DNA of 64,000 nucleotides from Lysinibacillus macroides (GCF_001281525.1 NZ_LGCI01000006.1:267971-331970), one strand, 5' to 3'. Positions 53,323-63,135 are shown, counted from the stretch's first letter. Program-made: numbers and translations. Notes: generated by a model not told the origin, from the letters alone.

Positions 53323-56300
53323 TTAAGGGGGAGTAGGTGCCCCTGGAAGACTTTTTATATAAGATGCAGGTTTTTCGGCGGTTGCTTTTATACGGACATG
53401 AATATATTGTGGTGAGCTAGCCTGAATATCCTGAGAAGAAACACCCATTATAGGTGTAGCAGTTGACCATTCTGGTGCATTATCTGCTGCGCTATTATTG
53501 CTATCAACAAAATATTCATAATCCTGATTGGAATCTAAACCATTTAATTTTGTGAATCCAGCATTGGATGAAAATGATGTGTTAACACTATTTGGTATTA
53601 GAGCGGGTCTTATGTCTGTTAACTCAATTTGCCCTACATCTTGTACATCATTTGTTGGTTGCCCTCCTGATGACGCTACACGAATATGCACATACTGACC
53701 CGCATTTACTAGAATATTATCAATTTCAGTTGTACCTGATAGCGTTGCAGGGAGTGCCCCTGTCCAATCTGTGCTAACAGATGTTGTAGCAGTGTTATCA
53801 ATTATATATTGATACGTAACACCATCTGTCAAACCTGTCAGTTTTATTGTTCCTGCATCAGTGCCTTGTGCTTTACCTGCATTCGGTGCAGCAATTGGAT
53901 TTACAATAGATAATGGTATGTTCGTTATATTTATTGTTTTTGGATCAGAATATACATTTTCATTTATAAACACTTTTTGAGGCTTCGCTTTATTAAAGGC
54001 AGCGTCTCTTAAGGAAATATCATTACCAATTGCACTCATTGTAATGGTTGTGTCTTGCGTTATTTTTGATACGGTTGTTGCTCCTAATGTGACCGTTACA
54101 GTATTTCCTGAGAGTGTAAAGTTATCATCATTAGCAAAAGCAAAAGTAGGATAAGTGGCGTTACTTAACGTAAAATCATTCACTAAATCAGCTAAATTAC
54201 CAGAATCAACATTTACATTTTCAGAGAAGGTAATCGTTAGTGTATCCCCTGAAGTCACACTACTAGAATTATCATTGTCAATAAAGGCTGAACTAATAAT
54301 CACTGGTGCAGCCTCATCCACTGCTGTTACATTAATTCCCGTGATCGTCACGCCATTCACATCTACGATTGATTGGTTTGGATTTTGAACAACTGTTGGT
54401 GTGAAGTGCGTGCCAGCCACTGGTGTAACTCGAATTGTGATATATTGGTTTTCACCTTGTGTATACACAGGATGAGGAGCTGTTCTTCCATTTTTATCTG
54501 TTACTTTTATAGACTCCACAGTATAGCCAGAGACTGTAAATGAATTAATATCGACTGTCGTAGGATCAATATTTGCTGAAAATTTCAGGCGAATCGTTTC
54601 CATTTGTCCATCTTGAGAGCTGACGCCATCTTTCCCGTCTAGTGTAACCGTTCCTAATAATGGGTTATTCGCTACTGTGTTTGCAATAACTTGTCCCATC
54701 TTTCTCGCAAGTTTATCTGTTGTCGTTCTTTCTACTACAACAATCACCTTACCAGCGGCCGCTGAAATTTTCCCATCTGATGGAAGTGTTTCCCAAGAGG
54801 ACACATCTGTGTTTAATGATGGCTTACCAGCATTAGCTGCATTCGCATCGTCAAAAATTTTATAAGCAAACTCATTTCCTGAATCTGCTGTTTCATCAAC
54901 TGTGATATTTACTTTATCGTTACTTAATAGATCATCCTGTGAAGTAACGGTTAAAACATCTAACGGCTGGATACTCACGCGCGTTCTTAAACTCTCCGCA
55001 TATTGTGTCTCATTATCTGCTACTTTTACAATCGCTACATCAATTTCAGATGTCCCATTGACAAAACCAGAGAGAATTGAAATTGTTTTTCTATCAGCTC
55101 CATCAGGTAGTAAAGTCCAAGTTAATTGATTGCCTAACACATCATATGCAGTAATCATATAATCGCTGATTGGTGAGGGAAGTCTCACTGTCACTGTATC
55201 TGCTCCAATAGCATTGTCAGTAATCGTAATATCATTAACCATTGGCGCATTCGGGAAAGTCGTTGGTATGCCTTTTTCTACTCTTTCGCTTTCTGTCTTT
55301 CCGCTTTCTGTAATCGTCACATATACTTTATCGAGCCCTTGAGAAAACCCTCCTAAAATATCTACCATATTAAATGGAGTTAAAGTTGTGACTGTCAAAC
55401 TTCCAATGACATTGCCATTTGTGCTTGCATCATAGACGTTAATGATTGAGCCTACTGGTAAGCTAGGTACAGCAACAACATCATTGCCTAGTGTCGCAAA
55501 ATTTATCACTCGTATAGATGAAGGGGCTTGTGATTGACCTGCACTTGGAACAGATACTGGCGCTGATAAACTTGCTGGTAAACTTCCGTTGGCTGCAAAG
55601 CGTACTTCATAGTTTCCTGCACTTAAGCCCGTGATTTCTGTTGCTAATAAAGGTACATTTGTCCAATTTGTGTCAGTAGCTAATTTATATTGATAGGACA
55701 TACCTGCCTGTAAACCTATAATTTTTCCATCATTACCTGCTAGAGTTGGTGACACACCCTGCAATCCAGGTGGTGCTGGTGGGGCTAAAGTAAAGGAATC
55801 AGTAACTGTTGTCACCATAGCGACATTCGAACTAGCTGAGCGATTTCCACTTGTATCTACAGCATAAACCGTATAATAGTATATCGTTCCTGAAACGACA
55901 GAAGTATCAGTAAATGCTGTTATATCTTTTCCAATATTACTACTTACTTTCGTTGCGCCAGTAGTACCATTTGAATTGGTTGAGCGGAATACTTCATAAT
56001 ACGAAAGGTCAGATGCCGTGTTAGCCGTCCAAGAAATACTATTTTGTAAGCCACCTAGTGCTAGCGGATTTGTATCTAGGCTTGAGCCTATTACACCTGT
56101 CACTGCTGTTGGTGCTGTTGTGTCCGTCGTTCCATTACTACTACCACTACCTGAGTTGTTTTCGGATGGGGCTGTCGGTGTTGTGACTTGATTCTTTACC
56201 CAGTTAATTAGTTCAATCTCTTTCTTTATCGCTTCGTAATTTTGAATAACATCAGCTGGGTTTACATTTACTGGAATAATAAGGTTACCAATTTTCACAT

Positions 56301-57711
56301 CCCCTCCTATCGTTACTTTTGACTCTTTATTAACGATTTCAAGAGTACTCACGCTTGAGTTGATGATAACATTGGTAGCTCCTTGCGCGATCACTACTTT
56401 AGGGATCACCACTGAACGATCAGTAGTTAACGTGACATTGCTATTAACAACAATTTCTCCTACTGTAGATGTTCCTGATGTTTTCGATAGGAAAATAACA
56501 TCTGCGTTTTTATCAACACCCACATCGCCCAATTGAAATTCACTGAAAACAACTCTTCCTCTCACTGTAGGTTCATTTACAGCCACTGGGAGGTTATTGG
56601 TAGATGCAACCTTTGCTGCAAACGATTTATAGGATTTAGCTTGACTTGCTACTTGCAGGGAGTCATCAATCGTCGTTTTCCCTTCTACTTTTATGAATTC
56701 AGAGAAGAAAGAGTTCTCAACGCCTCTACCAACATGTAAATCACCTTTAATTGTGATATTTTTCATTGTGATATAGTCGCCATTTACATTGACATTCGCA
56801 TCAATTATTGCGTCTTTTCCATCAAATACAACATGGTTTGCATATGGATTTGATGTATCTGTACTTGATGTACCTTTTGCAGTTAATTCAATAGATTGTA
56901 TTTCTTCAATTTGATTCTCTTTTGTAGTGAGTTTTAAGATAGCCCCTTTTAAAGCCGCTAGATTACTAGGATTCATCCATTTCTTTTGTTCATCTGAAAG
57001 TATATATGTTCCTTCAGATGTAATAAGTGTTTCATTTGTAATATTAGAGATCGTCTCATTTACTTGAACAGGTGTTATTTTGTTTTCACTACGATAAATG
57101 AATGCTGCTATTTGTCCACGCGTCACATTTTTATTAGGCGAAAATGTTGTGGGAGTCGTTCCGGATGTGATTTCATTTTCAATTAATGCGCTAACATAAT
57201 TTCTAAACCAATCATCTTGACGTACATCCGTAAATGTTAGTTGTTGTGAATCTTCTGATTTTAAATTATAGGCTAATGAGATAATTTTAGCCATCTGTGC
57301 ACGAGTTAGCGGATTATTCGGTTTGTATTGACCTTCAGATCCTACAATAATCCCTTTATTTGCTAATGCAGCAATATATTTATAGGCATCGTGCTCCTTA
57401 GGCACATCTTTAAATCCTGGGTCCTTGATATTTTTTGTATCCAAATCTAAAGCAAGTGCAATGATTTTTGCTGCATGAGCCCGCGTTAACGTTTCGTTTG
57501 GACGGAATGTGCCATCATCATAGCCACTAATAATATTACGCGCATGTAAACTATTCACTGCTTCGTAAAAATATGCATTTGACTGCACATCCTTAAATTT
57601 AGTTGTAGCTGCGTTAGCATTTGGCACAACTGTCACTAAGGTACTTGCTACAACAGACGCTGTAATTGTAGATGCCATTATCTTATTAAAATTTTTATTC
57701 TTTTTTTTCAT
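53323..57711 (-). CDS. Large S-layer-type surface protein (1462 residues)
   Basis: The product starts with a signal peptide (KKKNK, hydrophobic core, NANAA-type end) followed by three SLH domains (~35-205: FRPNETLTRAHAAK, YKPNNPLTRAQMAK, FSPNKNVTRGQIAA). A middle zone (~230-510) holds beta-rich repeats; a Ser/Gly/Asn linker leads to a fibronectin-III-like module (~535-635); several more Ig-like modules follow, with Ca-type SGDTLTITFSENVNV (~1160). SLH domains fix it to the cell wall and the rest projects outward. Size suggests a main S-layer or large adhesin, not proven. An IS256-like element lies about 200 bases upstream. Confidence 0.9.
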   Translation of the reverse strand: MKKKNKNFNKIMASTITASVVASTLVTVVPNANAATTKFKDVQSNAYFYEAVNSLHARNIISGYDDGTFRPNETLTRAHAAKIIALALDLDTKNIKDPGFKDVPKEHDAYKYIAALANKGIIVGSEGQYKPNNPLTRAQMAKIISLAYNLKSEDSQQLTFTDVRQDDWFRNYVSALIENEITSGTTPTTFSPNKNVTRGQIAAFIYRSENKITPVQVNETISNITNETLITSEGTYILSDEQKKWMNPSNLAALKGAILKLTTKENQIEEIQSIELTAKGTSSTDTSNPYANHVVFDGKDAIIDANVNVNGDYITMKNITIKGDLHVGRGVENSFFSEFIKVEGKTTIDDSLQVASQAKSYKSFAAKVASTNNLPVAVNEPTVRGRVVFSEFQLGDVGVDKNADVIFLSKTSGTSTVGEIVVNSNVTLTTDRSVVIPKVVIAQGATNVIINSSVSTLEIVNKESKVTIGGDVKIGNLIIPVNVNPADVIQNYEAIKKEIELINWVKNQVTTPTAPSENNSGSGSSNGTTDTTAPTAVTGVIGSSLDTNPLALGGLQNSISWTANTASDLSYYEVFRSTNSNGTTGATKVSSNIGKDITAFTDTSVVSGTIYYYTVYAVDTSGNRSASSNVAMVTTVTDSFTLAPPAPPGLQGVSPTLAGNDGKIIGLQAGMSYQYKLATDTNWTNVPLLATEITGLSAGNYEVRFAANGSLPASLSAPVSVPSAGQSQAPSSIRVINFATLGNDVVAVPSLPVGSIINVYDASTNGNVIGSLTVTTLTPFNMVDILGGFSQGLDKVYVTITESGKTESERVEKGIPTTFPNAPMVNDITITDNAIGADTVTVRLPSPISDYMITAYDVLGNQLTWTLLPDGADRKTISILSGFVNGTSEIDVAIVKVADNETQYAESLRTRVSIQPLDVLTVTSQDDLLSNDKVNITVDETADSGNEFAYKIFDDANAANAGKPSLNTDVSSWETLPSDGKISAAAGKVIVVVERTTTDKLARKMGQVIANTVANNPLLGTVTLDGKDGVSSQDGQMETIRLKFSANIDPTTVDINSFTVSGYTVESIKVTDKNGRTAPHPVYTQGENQYITIRVTPVAGTHFTPTVVQNPNQSIVDVNGVTITGINVTAVDEAAPVIISSAFIDNDNSSSVTSGDTLTITFSENVNVDSGNLADLVNDFTLSNATYPTFAFANDDNFTLSGNTVTVTLGATTVSKITQDTTITMSAIGNDISLRDAAFNKAKPQKVFINENVYSDPKTINITNIPLSIVNPIAAPNAGKAQGTDAGTIKLTGLTDGVTYQYIIDNTATTSVSTDWTGALPATLSGTTEIDNILVNAGQYVHIRVASSGGQPTNDVQDVGQIELTDIRPALIPNSVNTSFSSNAGFTKLNGLDSNQDYEYFVDSNNSAADNAPEWSTATPIMGVSSQDIQASSPQYIHVRIKATAEKPASYIKSLPGAPTPP

Positions 57712-58012
57712 AGTCTCACATTCTCTCTCTCATTATTGATGGTGACTGTTTTACAAAAAATAGTAACTAGTGAGATATCTTTTTCTTTATATTTTAGTTG
57801 GTATTTCTCCCTTTCTTTATTTTAATTCCACAATGGTTTTTGGGTAGTTATTACCAAATTATTTAGAAACCACCTTTTTTACTTTTCATTTTAGAGATAT
57901 TAGTCGAGAGTATAAAATATTTTGTGTAAATAGAAAATTCCATAGAAAAAGGAAGACCCTTTCTTGGTAGAATTAAGTCACCACAACCAATCCTAGAAAA
58001 GAGGTCTTCCCT
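57712..58012. other. Upstream region of the large SLH gene and left end of the IS256 element
   Basis: The first ~200 bases hold the SLH gene's ribosome site (GAGAGAGAATG read on the minus strand) and AT-rich DNA where its promoter should lie. The rest belongs to the IS element: AATATTTTGTGTAAAT near 57916 is its left terminal repeat. Confidence 0.55.
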
Positions 58013-59209
58013 ATGAATCAGTTTACAACAGAAATTGTCGATGCACTAGTCAAAAAACAAGATATTACCGAGGTTTTTCGTTCGCACTTGGAAATGGCGA
58101 TCAACTCGCTACTGGCGACAGAGCTGACGGAATTTTTGGATTACGAAAAATACGATCGTATCGGGTTCAACTCAGGCAATTCTCGCAATGGGTCTTATTC
58201 GCGTACACTTCACACGGAGTACGGCGATTTAACGCTTCAAATCCCGCGGGATCGCAACGGTGAGTTTAAACAACAGACAGTGGTACCATATAAGCGCTCG
58301 AACGATACGCTGGAAGAAACGGTCATTCACTTGTTCAAAAAAGGCATTACGATGGCGGAAATTGCGCAATTAATTGAGAAAATGTATGGGCATCACTATA
58401 CGCCGCAAACGATTTCGAATATGACAAAGGCTGTTTCAGAAACGGTAGAAGCCTTTAATAACCGTCCTTTGCACAATCGTTACGTATGCGTGTATTTAGA
58501 CGCGACGTATATTGCCGTGCGTCGTGATACGGTGTCAAAAGAGGCCGTCTATATTGCAGTTGGTATTCGTGAAGACGGCTCTAAAGAAGTGCTTGGCTAT
58601 ACGATTGCCCCAACAGAATCGGCCTACAACTGGCAGGAGCTACTACAAGAGCTCAAAGACCGTGGTGTAGAAGACGTACTTTTATTCGTATCAGACGGCT
58701 TAAAAGGCATGGCAGACGCTGTGTTTAATGTGTTTCCAAAGGCAAAATATCAGGTGTGCCTTGTCCATGTGGCACGCAATATCATGCATAAAGTCCGAGT
58801 AGAAGATCGCAAGGAAGTGTGCGAGGATTTTAAAACGATTCACCAGGCAAAGAACGCTGAAGCAGCGAAAAAAGCGCTCGAGACGTTCTGCGAAAAATGG
58901 GGCAAATCGTATAAAAAAGTCGCACAAGGCTTACTCGAAAACCCGTATTTACTGACGTTTTACGGCTTTCCCAAGGCGATTTGGCGAAGCATCTACTCGA
59001 CGAATTTAATCGAGTCGTTCAATAAGCAAATCAAAAAATATACAAAGCGCAAGGAACAGTTCCCGAACGAAGAATCGTTGGAGCGCTTTTTAGTGACGCA
59101 GTTCGAAGACTATAATCAACGTTTCGCCACACGCTGCCACATCGGCTTCAATCAGGCCCGTGCAAAGCTAGAAGAAATGTTTGAGCAGCTGCACGAACCG
59201 GCAAACTAG
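58013..59209 (+). CDS. IS256-family mutator-type transposase
   Basis: The 398-residue transposase has the Mutator-class core: RVCVYLDATYI, LFVSDGLKGM with the catalytic acids, the C-terminal RSIYSTNLIESFNKQIKKYTKRK block, and the zinc-like CLVHVARN region. It appears intact and could mobilise the element. AAAGAGG lies before the ATG. Confidence 0.95.
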   Translation: MNQFTTEIVDALVKKQDITEVFRSHLEMAINSLLATELTEFLDYEKYDRIGFNSGNSRNGSYSRTLHTEYGDLTLQIPRDRNGEFKQQTVVPYKRSNDTLEETVIHLFKKGITMAEIAQLIEKMYGHHYTPQTISNMTKAVSETVEAFNNRPLHNRYVCVYLDATYIAVRRDTVSKEAVYIAVGIREDGSKEVLGYTIAPTESAYNWQELLQELKDRGVEDVLLFVSDGLKGMADAVFNVFPKAKYQVCLVHVARNIMHKVRVEDRKEVCEDFKTIHQAKNAEAAKKALETFCEKWGKSYKKVAQGLLENPYLLTFYGFPKAIWRSIYSTNLIESFNKQIKKYTKRKEQFPNEESLERFLVTQFEDYNQRFATRCHIGFNQARAKLEEMFEQLHEPAN

Positions 59210-59230
59210 ACCGGGACGCGCCAGCGCGAA

Positions 59231-59276
59231 ATTTGAGTGTGTAGGAAAGGGCTAGCCCTTTCCTACACACTCAAAT
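59231..59276. terminator. 46-base perfect palindrome after the IS256 transposase
   Basis: Two 22-base arms around TA are exact complements, with central GGGCTAGCCC. It can form one long hairpin in RNA and probably ends transposase transcription in both directions. Confidence 0.65.
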
Positions 59277-59358
59277 CAACACTTCGAACAAGTACAATTG
59301 AATACACAGGTGATGAGTTCCCTTGAACGGGTGAATCGTCATTTACACAAAAATATTG

Positions 59359-60279
59359 ACAGTACCTATTAGTCTACCTATCATACAAATGTGGTAAAAA
59401 TATTTTATAATAAATAGCAAAATTAATATATATAATTTTTCTTAGCAAAGCGCATCTTAATACGCGACCGAAACATTGTTAGATCAACAATCATTAAACA
59501 AAAAGAACAAGAGAGCAGTTTTGAACTGAACCCCCAATTTATGTGAAGCAAGCTTACGATAAATGATTATCCTCGATAACATCTGGTAGCAGTTAGTTTA
59601 TTTCCCTATTTAACATCTTTAAGAGACGATCTCTTTTCTTATTCCCGAATAAAAGCTTGTTAACTGCTTCCTCTATCGTCTCATTTGTCTTCTGTATTTT
59701 TACCGAAACAGGTCTTTAAGAAAACCATCTATACAACTATTTCTGTGAATTGGTCTAGCATTTAAGCTAGTTATTCTACCTATTTCCTTTTTTAGTACAG
59801 AAAAAGGTGCTTTAATTGTTTTATTAACTCAATAGCATCTTCCAAAAATTACTATATATATATATTCATATCCACTGCTACAGGAGTTCTCCCACTGCCT
59901 AAAGAGGAATAAAAAACTGCAAATTGGGGACAACCGGCTGTCGTTAAATTTACTTTTAAATATGCCCACTAGGCTATAAGACTTCTATTGAAGTACCTTA
60001 AGAGAAAGTTATCACTGAGGTTAGGCGCCATTAGGGATATTGAAAAAATTGAATGAAAACAGCAAGTAAAAGAGCTTCATCTCCCGCATTAAACGCAATT
60101 TATAAAAAAATAATGATGAGGCCGATCAATTCAACAATGAAAATCGAAAAATATTTTTTATGTATTTTACATATTCTCGCAAAGAAACACCTAACACTCG
60201 AAAGACTTTCATAGCCGGCTCTACATGCCCCATCATCAGCATCTACTGATTTAGACAATGAATGATAGCTGCAGACTAG
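59359..60279. other. Decayed gene region between IS256 element and second catalase
   Basis: Over 900 bases without an intact gene. It contains the minus-strand remnant at 59593-59815 and other protein-like scraps that I could not assign. Confidence 0.55.
59593..59815 (-). pseudogene. Broken minus-strand gene remnant
   Basis: One frame reads KKEIGRITSLNARPIHRN and SCIDGFLKDLFR, then a single-base shift gives VKIQKTNETIEEAVNKLLF and KKRDRLLKMLNREIN with a stop at 59593. The two parts continue each other, so it is a frameshifted gene end. The family is not recognised. Confidence 0.5.
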
Positions 60280-60465
60280 CAGCCCATATACGTCACTACT
60301 ATCAATCTGACGTTAGAAATATCAACAATGGAAGAAGGGCTTGTTCCTATGCAGTTTTTTGCTGTGATGGCAGATGCTCTCTATGTGCAGATCGGCATGG
60401 GACGCGCAATCATAACAGTCTATAGCCCTGCATATACATTGGGAGAATATAGATATGGGAGGTAG
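60280..60465 (+). pseudogene. Membrane-protein-like remnant directly before the second catalase
   Basis: The frame from an in-frame stop reads YVTTINLTLEISTMEEG, VPMQFFAVMADALYV and GRAIITVYSPAYTLGEY, ending four bases before the catalase start. It can be read as a 45-residue ORF from the ATG at 60328, but that has no good ribosome site. It probably is the tail of a gene acquired together with the catalase. Confidence 0.45.
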
Positions 60466-60469
60466 AGGA

Positions 60470-61840
60470 ATGGACGACAAGAACACCCACGATCAGACAA
60501 ACAATCAAAGTTGGCAAGGCGGCTCACAACCGTCGCGCTACTCGCAGACAGTAGGAGAGCGTGGTCCAATTCTGGAACAAGACACTATGCTGCATGAGAA
60601 AAATGAAACGTTTATCCATGAGACAATATTAGAGCGCCCGTTACATGTGAAGGGCTTTGGAGCCTTTGGCTATTTCGAGACGTTTAACTCCATGGCGGCC
60701 TACACAAAGCTTTGTTTCCTGCAACGTCCAGACCAACAAGTACCTGTTGCCGTCCGATTCTCACTAGCGGCCAGCAACAGGGGAACACCAGACACTTCAC
60801 GCAATGTGCGGGGTTTCTCAACTAAATTTTATACTGAGCAAGGTATCTTCGACTTAATATGCAACCATCTCCCCGTGTTTACGGTACGAGATCCAATGCG
60901 GTTTGTAGAGACGGTCAGCGCCTTCAATCCCTCGCCGGTCAACAACTTGATGGATCCCAATCGGTTCTGGAGTTTCTATGCGAACAATCCAGAGGCGACG
61001 CATTTCGTGCTACAGCTGTACTCCGATCTGGGGACAATCAAGAGCCTCCGTCACATTCCAGGTTACAGCGTGAGTACTTATGTTTGGAAGAATGAGCAGG
61101 ATGTACGTACTTATGTGAAATACAATTGGATTCCGCTAGCCGGCGTGCAGTATATCGATAGTCAAGAGGCGGCGCGTCTTGCCTGCGAGAACCCAGATTA
61201 CGCTGGCAAGGATCTCTATGACACAATTGCTCAAGGAGTACCAGTCGAATACGGGCTGTATGTACAGCTTATGAATCCACAAGACGAAGCCACACTGCCG
61301 TTCGACCCTCTGGACGATACGAAGGTATGGGATGCACAGCAGTATCCGTTGCTGCCCGTTGGCAAGATGGTGCTGAACCGCAATCCCGACAATTATAAAG
61401 AACAGGTGGAGAAGCTGGCCTTTTCCCCGTCCAATATGCTGGAGGGCGCCGAATTTTCATTTGATAGAGTGCTTCAAGGCCGCTCCAATATTTATACGGA
61501 TTCACAGCGTTATCGGTTGGGACCAAATTTCCGCAGTATACCGATCAACCATCAGGCGAACTGGAAGCCATCAGACGAGGTCACAAGCAGCACCGGCAGC
61601 TATGTAGCAGGTCGGCTAGAGCGCACTGCACCTCCAAAAGGGGATGATTTCACGCAGCCAGGACAATTTTACAACTCACTATCACCTGTACTTCAGAAGC
61701 ACCTAGTCCATAATATTGCAGCCGATCTTGGGGCTGCCTCTCCGGAGTTGCAGCGGATTGTATTAGGTTATCTGGCCCATGCAAATCAGGAGCTAGGAGA
61801 ACGTGTTGCCTGGCAAATCGGCAACAAAGAGAAGGAATAA
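60470..61840 (+). CDS. Divergent catalase-family protein, probably acquired
   Basis: The 456-residue protein keeps the haem-catalase core: distal His59 (RPLHVKGFGAFGYFE), Asn132 (ICNHLPVF), Arg338 and Tyr342 (LQGRSNIYTDSQRYRLGPN). It lacks the usual FDRERIPER lead-in and the C-terminal tail and is clearly different from the catalase at 23389. Peroxide breakdown is likely but an altered activity is possible. I choose the ATG at 60470, preceded by GGGAGG; an upstream ATG overlaps that site. Codons are richer in G and C than in its neighbours, and the gene is bordered by debris and an IS element, which points to horizontal transfer. Confidence 0.85.
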   Translation: MDDKNTHDQTNNQSWQGGSQPSRYSQTVGERGPILEQDTMLHEKNETFIHETILERPLHVKGFGAFGYFETFNSMAAYTKLCFLQRPDQQVPVAVRFSLAASNRGTPDTSRNVRGFSTKFYTEQGIFDLICNHLPVFTVRDPMRFVETVSAFNPSPVNNLMDPNRFWSFYANNPEATHFVLQLYSDLGTIKSLRHIPGYSVSTYVWKNEQDVRTYVKYNWIPLAGVQYIDSQEAARLACENPDYAGKDLYDTIAQGVPVEYGLYVQLMNPQDEATLPFDPLDDTKVWDAQQYPLLPVGKMVLNRNPDNYKEQVEKLAFSPSNMLEGAEFSFDRVLQGRSNIYTDSQRYRLGPNFRSIPINHQANWKPSDEVTSSTGSYVAGRLERTAPPKGDDFTQPGQFYNSLSPVLQKHLVHNIAADLGAASPELQRIVLGYLAHANQELGERVAWQIGNKEKE

Positions 61841-62167
61841 CACCTGCCCAAACTTCAAACAACAGAGAAATTCAGATGTCCTGGAACAAGTAGCTGGATT
61901 TCTTGACATTTCAAATACCCTCCGCTTATAGAACTGAAAGCACACTCTTATATAATCAGATATTTATCGAAGAAATTCCAACATGTTCTGGTTACCAATA
62001 GGTTGATTCCCTTGATCAAGAACAACTTCTTCATTAGTGAAGTGTGTAATAAGAGAGCCCTGAAAATTGGGATAACAATAAGACACTTTCTATTCGATTT
62101 GAATAGAAAGTGTCTGTCTTATTGTAACTTTTAACAATCCCTTGCTATGCGAGAGGTTTTCAAGAAA
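61841..62167. other. Gap between the second catalase and the tRNA terminator
   Basis: No gene found. A long hairpin with CAATAAG and ACTTTCTATTC arms (62076-62095 with 62101-62124) probably ends the catalase transcript. Confidence 0.6.
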
Positions 62168-62210
62168 TGCAAAAAAGTTCATCAGAGATTATCTCTAATG
62201 AACTTTTGCT
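62168..62210 (-). terminator. Terminator of the rRNA-tRNA operon
   Basis: AAAAGTTCAT (62173-62182) and AGAGAT pair with ATCTCT and ATGAACTTTT (62198-62207). An A-run to the left gives the minus-strand T-tract just past the last tRNA. Confidence 0.85.
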
Positions 62211-62225
62211 GATTAATTAATGTGA

Positions 62226-62306
62226 TACCGGTGAGAGGACTCGAACCTCCACGGATCTCTCCAAACGATTTTGAGTCGTTCGCGTCTGCCATTCCGCCAC
62301 ACCGGC
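62226..62306 (-). tRNA. tRNA-Leu (CAA)
   Basis: The acceptor stem GCCGGTG pairs with CACCGGT, the long variable arm is that of a class II tRNA, and the anticodon loop CTCAAAA carries CAA. No CCA is encoded. Last tRNA of the cluster. Confidence 0.93.
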
Positions 62307-62352
62307 ATATAAAGATAAAAAAAATCGGCTAAACCGATTAACAGTAGAAATA

Positions 62353-62426
62353 TGGAGGCGGCAACCGGATTTGAACCGGTGATAAGGGTGTTGCAGACCC
62401 GTGCCTTACCACTTGGCTATGCCGCC
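62353..62426 (-). tRNA. tRNA-Cys (GCA)
   Basis: Cloverleaf with acceptor GGCGGCA/TGCCGCC, discriminator T, encoded CCA and anticodon GCA in CTGCAAC. Confidence 0.94.
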
Positions 62427-62434
62427 ATCATACT

Positions 62435-62509
62435 TGGAGCGGAAGACGAGGTTCGAACTCGCGACCCCCACCTTGGCAAGGTGGTGTTCTACCACTGAAC
62501 TACTTCCGC
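62435..62509 (-). tRNA. tRNA-Gly (GCC)
   Basis: Acceptor GCGGAAG/CTTCCGC, encoded CCA and anticodon GCC in TTGCCAA. Confidence 0.94.
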
Positions 62510-62514
62510 AAAAA

Positions 62515-62589
62515 TGGCTGGGGTACTAGGATTCGAACCTAGGCATGACGGAATCAAAATCCGTTGCCTTACCGCTTGGCTATACCCCA
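62515..62589 (-). tRNA. tRNA-Gln (TTG)
   Basis: Acceptor TGGGGTA/TACCCCA, encoded CCA and anticodon TTG in TTTTGAT. Confidence 0.94.
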
Positions 62590-62598
62590 ACATTCAAC

Positions 62599-62675
62599 TG
62601 GGGCGACTGATGGGAATCGAACCCACGAATGTCGGAACCACAATCCGATGCGTTAACCACTTCGCCACAATCGCC
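62599..62675 (-). tRNA. tRNA-His (GTG), copy nearer the operon end
   Basis: Acceptor GGCGATT/AGTCGCC, encoded CCA and anticodon GTG in TTGTGGT. It differs from the next copy only in one pair of the anticodon stem (A-T here). Confidence 0.94.
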
Positions 62676-62706
62676 ATTATATGATAGTTATTAATTTTAT
62701 AGTTGA

Positions 62707-62783
62707 TGGGGCGACTGATGGGAATCGAACCCACGAATGCCGGAACCACAATCCGGTGCGTTAACCACTTCGCCACAATCGCC
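62707..62783 (-). tRNA. tRNA-His (GTG), second copy
   Basis: Same sequence as the neighbour apart from a G-C pair in the anticodon stem. Encoded CCA and anticodon GTG. Such a tandem is unusual beside the single His gene in the matching Bacillus subtilis cluster. Confidence 0.94.
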
Positions 62784-62794
62784 ATAAAATTAAT

Positions 62795-62868
62795 TGGCAG
62801 GGGCAGTAGGAATCGAACCCACACCAAAGGTTTTGGAGACCTCTATTCTACCGTTGAACTATGCCCCT
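62795..62868 (-). tRNA. tRNA-Trp (CCA)
   Basis: Acceptor AGGGGCA/TGCCCCT, discriminator G, encoded CCA end and anticodon CCA in CTCCAAA. Confidence 0.94.
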
Positions 62869-62881
62869 AAAATAATAAAAC

Positions 62882-62965
62882 TGGTGGAGGGGGACGGATT
62901 CGAACCGCCGAACCCTAAGGAGCGGATTTACAGTCCGCCGCGTTTAGCCACTTCGCTACCCCTCC
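62882..62965 (-). tRNA. tRNA-Tyr (GTA)
   Basis: Class II tRNA with long variable arm; acceptor GGAGGGG/CCCCTCC, encoded CCA and anticodon GTA in CTGTAAA. Confidence 0.94.
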
Positions 62966-62974
62966 GGGAAAATC

Positions 62975-63050
<76 letters not shown>

Positions 63051-63062
63051 AAAAAAATAAGA

Positions 63063-63135
63063 TGGGTCAGGACGGAATCGAACCGCCGACACTTAGAGCT
63101 TCAATCTAATGCTCTACCAACTGAGCTACTGACCC
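63063..63135 (-). tRNA. tRNA-Phe (GAA)
   Basis: Acceptor GGGTCAG/CTGACCC, anticodon stem TTAGA/TCTAA with loop TTGAAGC carrying GAA. No CCA is encoded, unlike most of its neighbours. Confidence 0.9.

Larger units (their letters stand above)
57916..59358 (+). mobile_element. IS256-family insertion sequence
   Basis: A full-length transposase is framed by imperfect terminal repeats: AATATTTTGTGTAAAT on the left and, inverted on the right, ATTTACACAAAAATATT (near 59341-59357). One T is missing in the left copy. I found no perfect 8-base target duplication, so the precise limits are approximate. Confidence 0.75.

Noticed and set aside
62594..62827. Protein-like repeat WLTHRIVVPAFVGSIPISRP
   Set aside because: It is the translated double tRNA-His gene, not a protein repeat.
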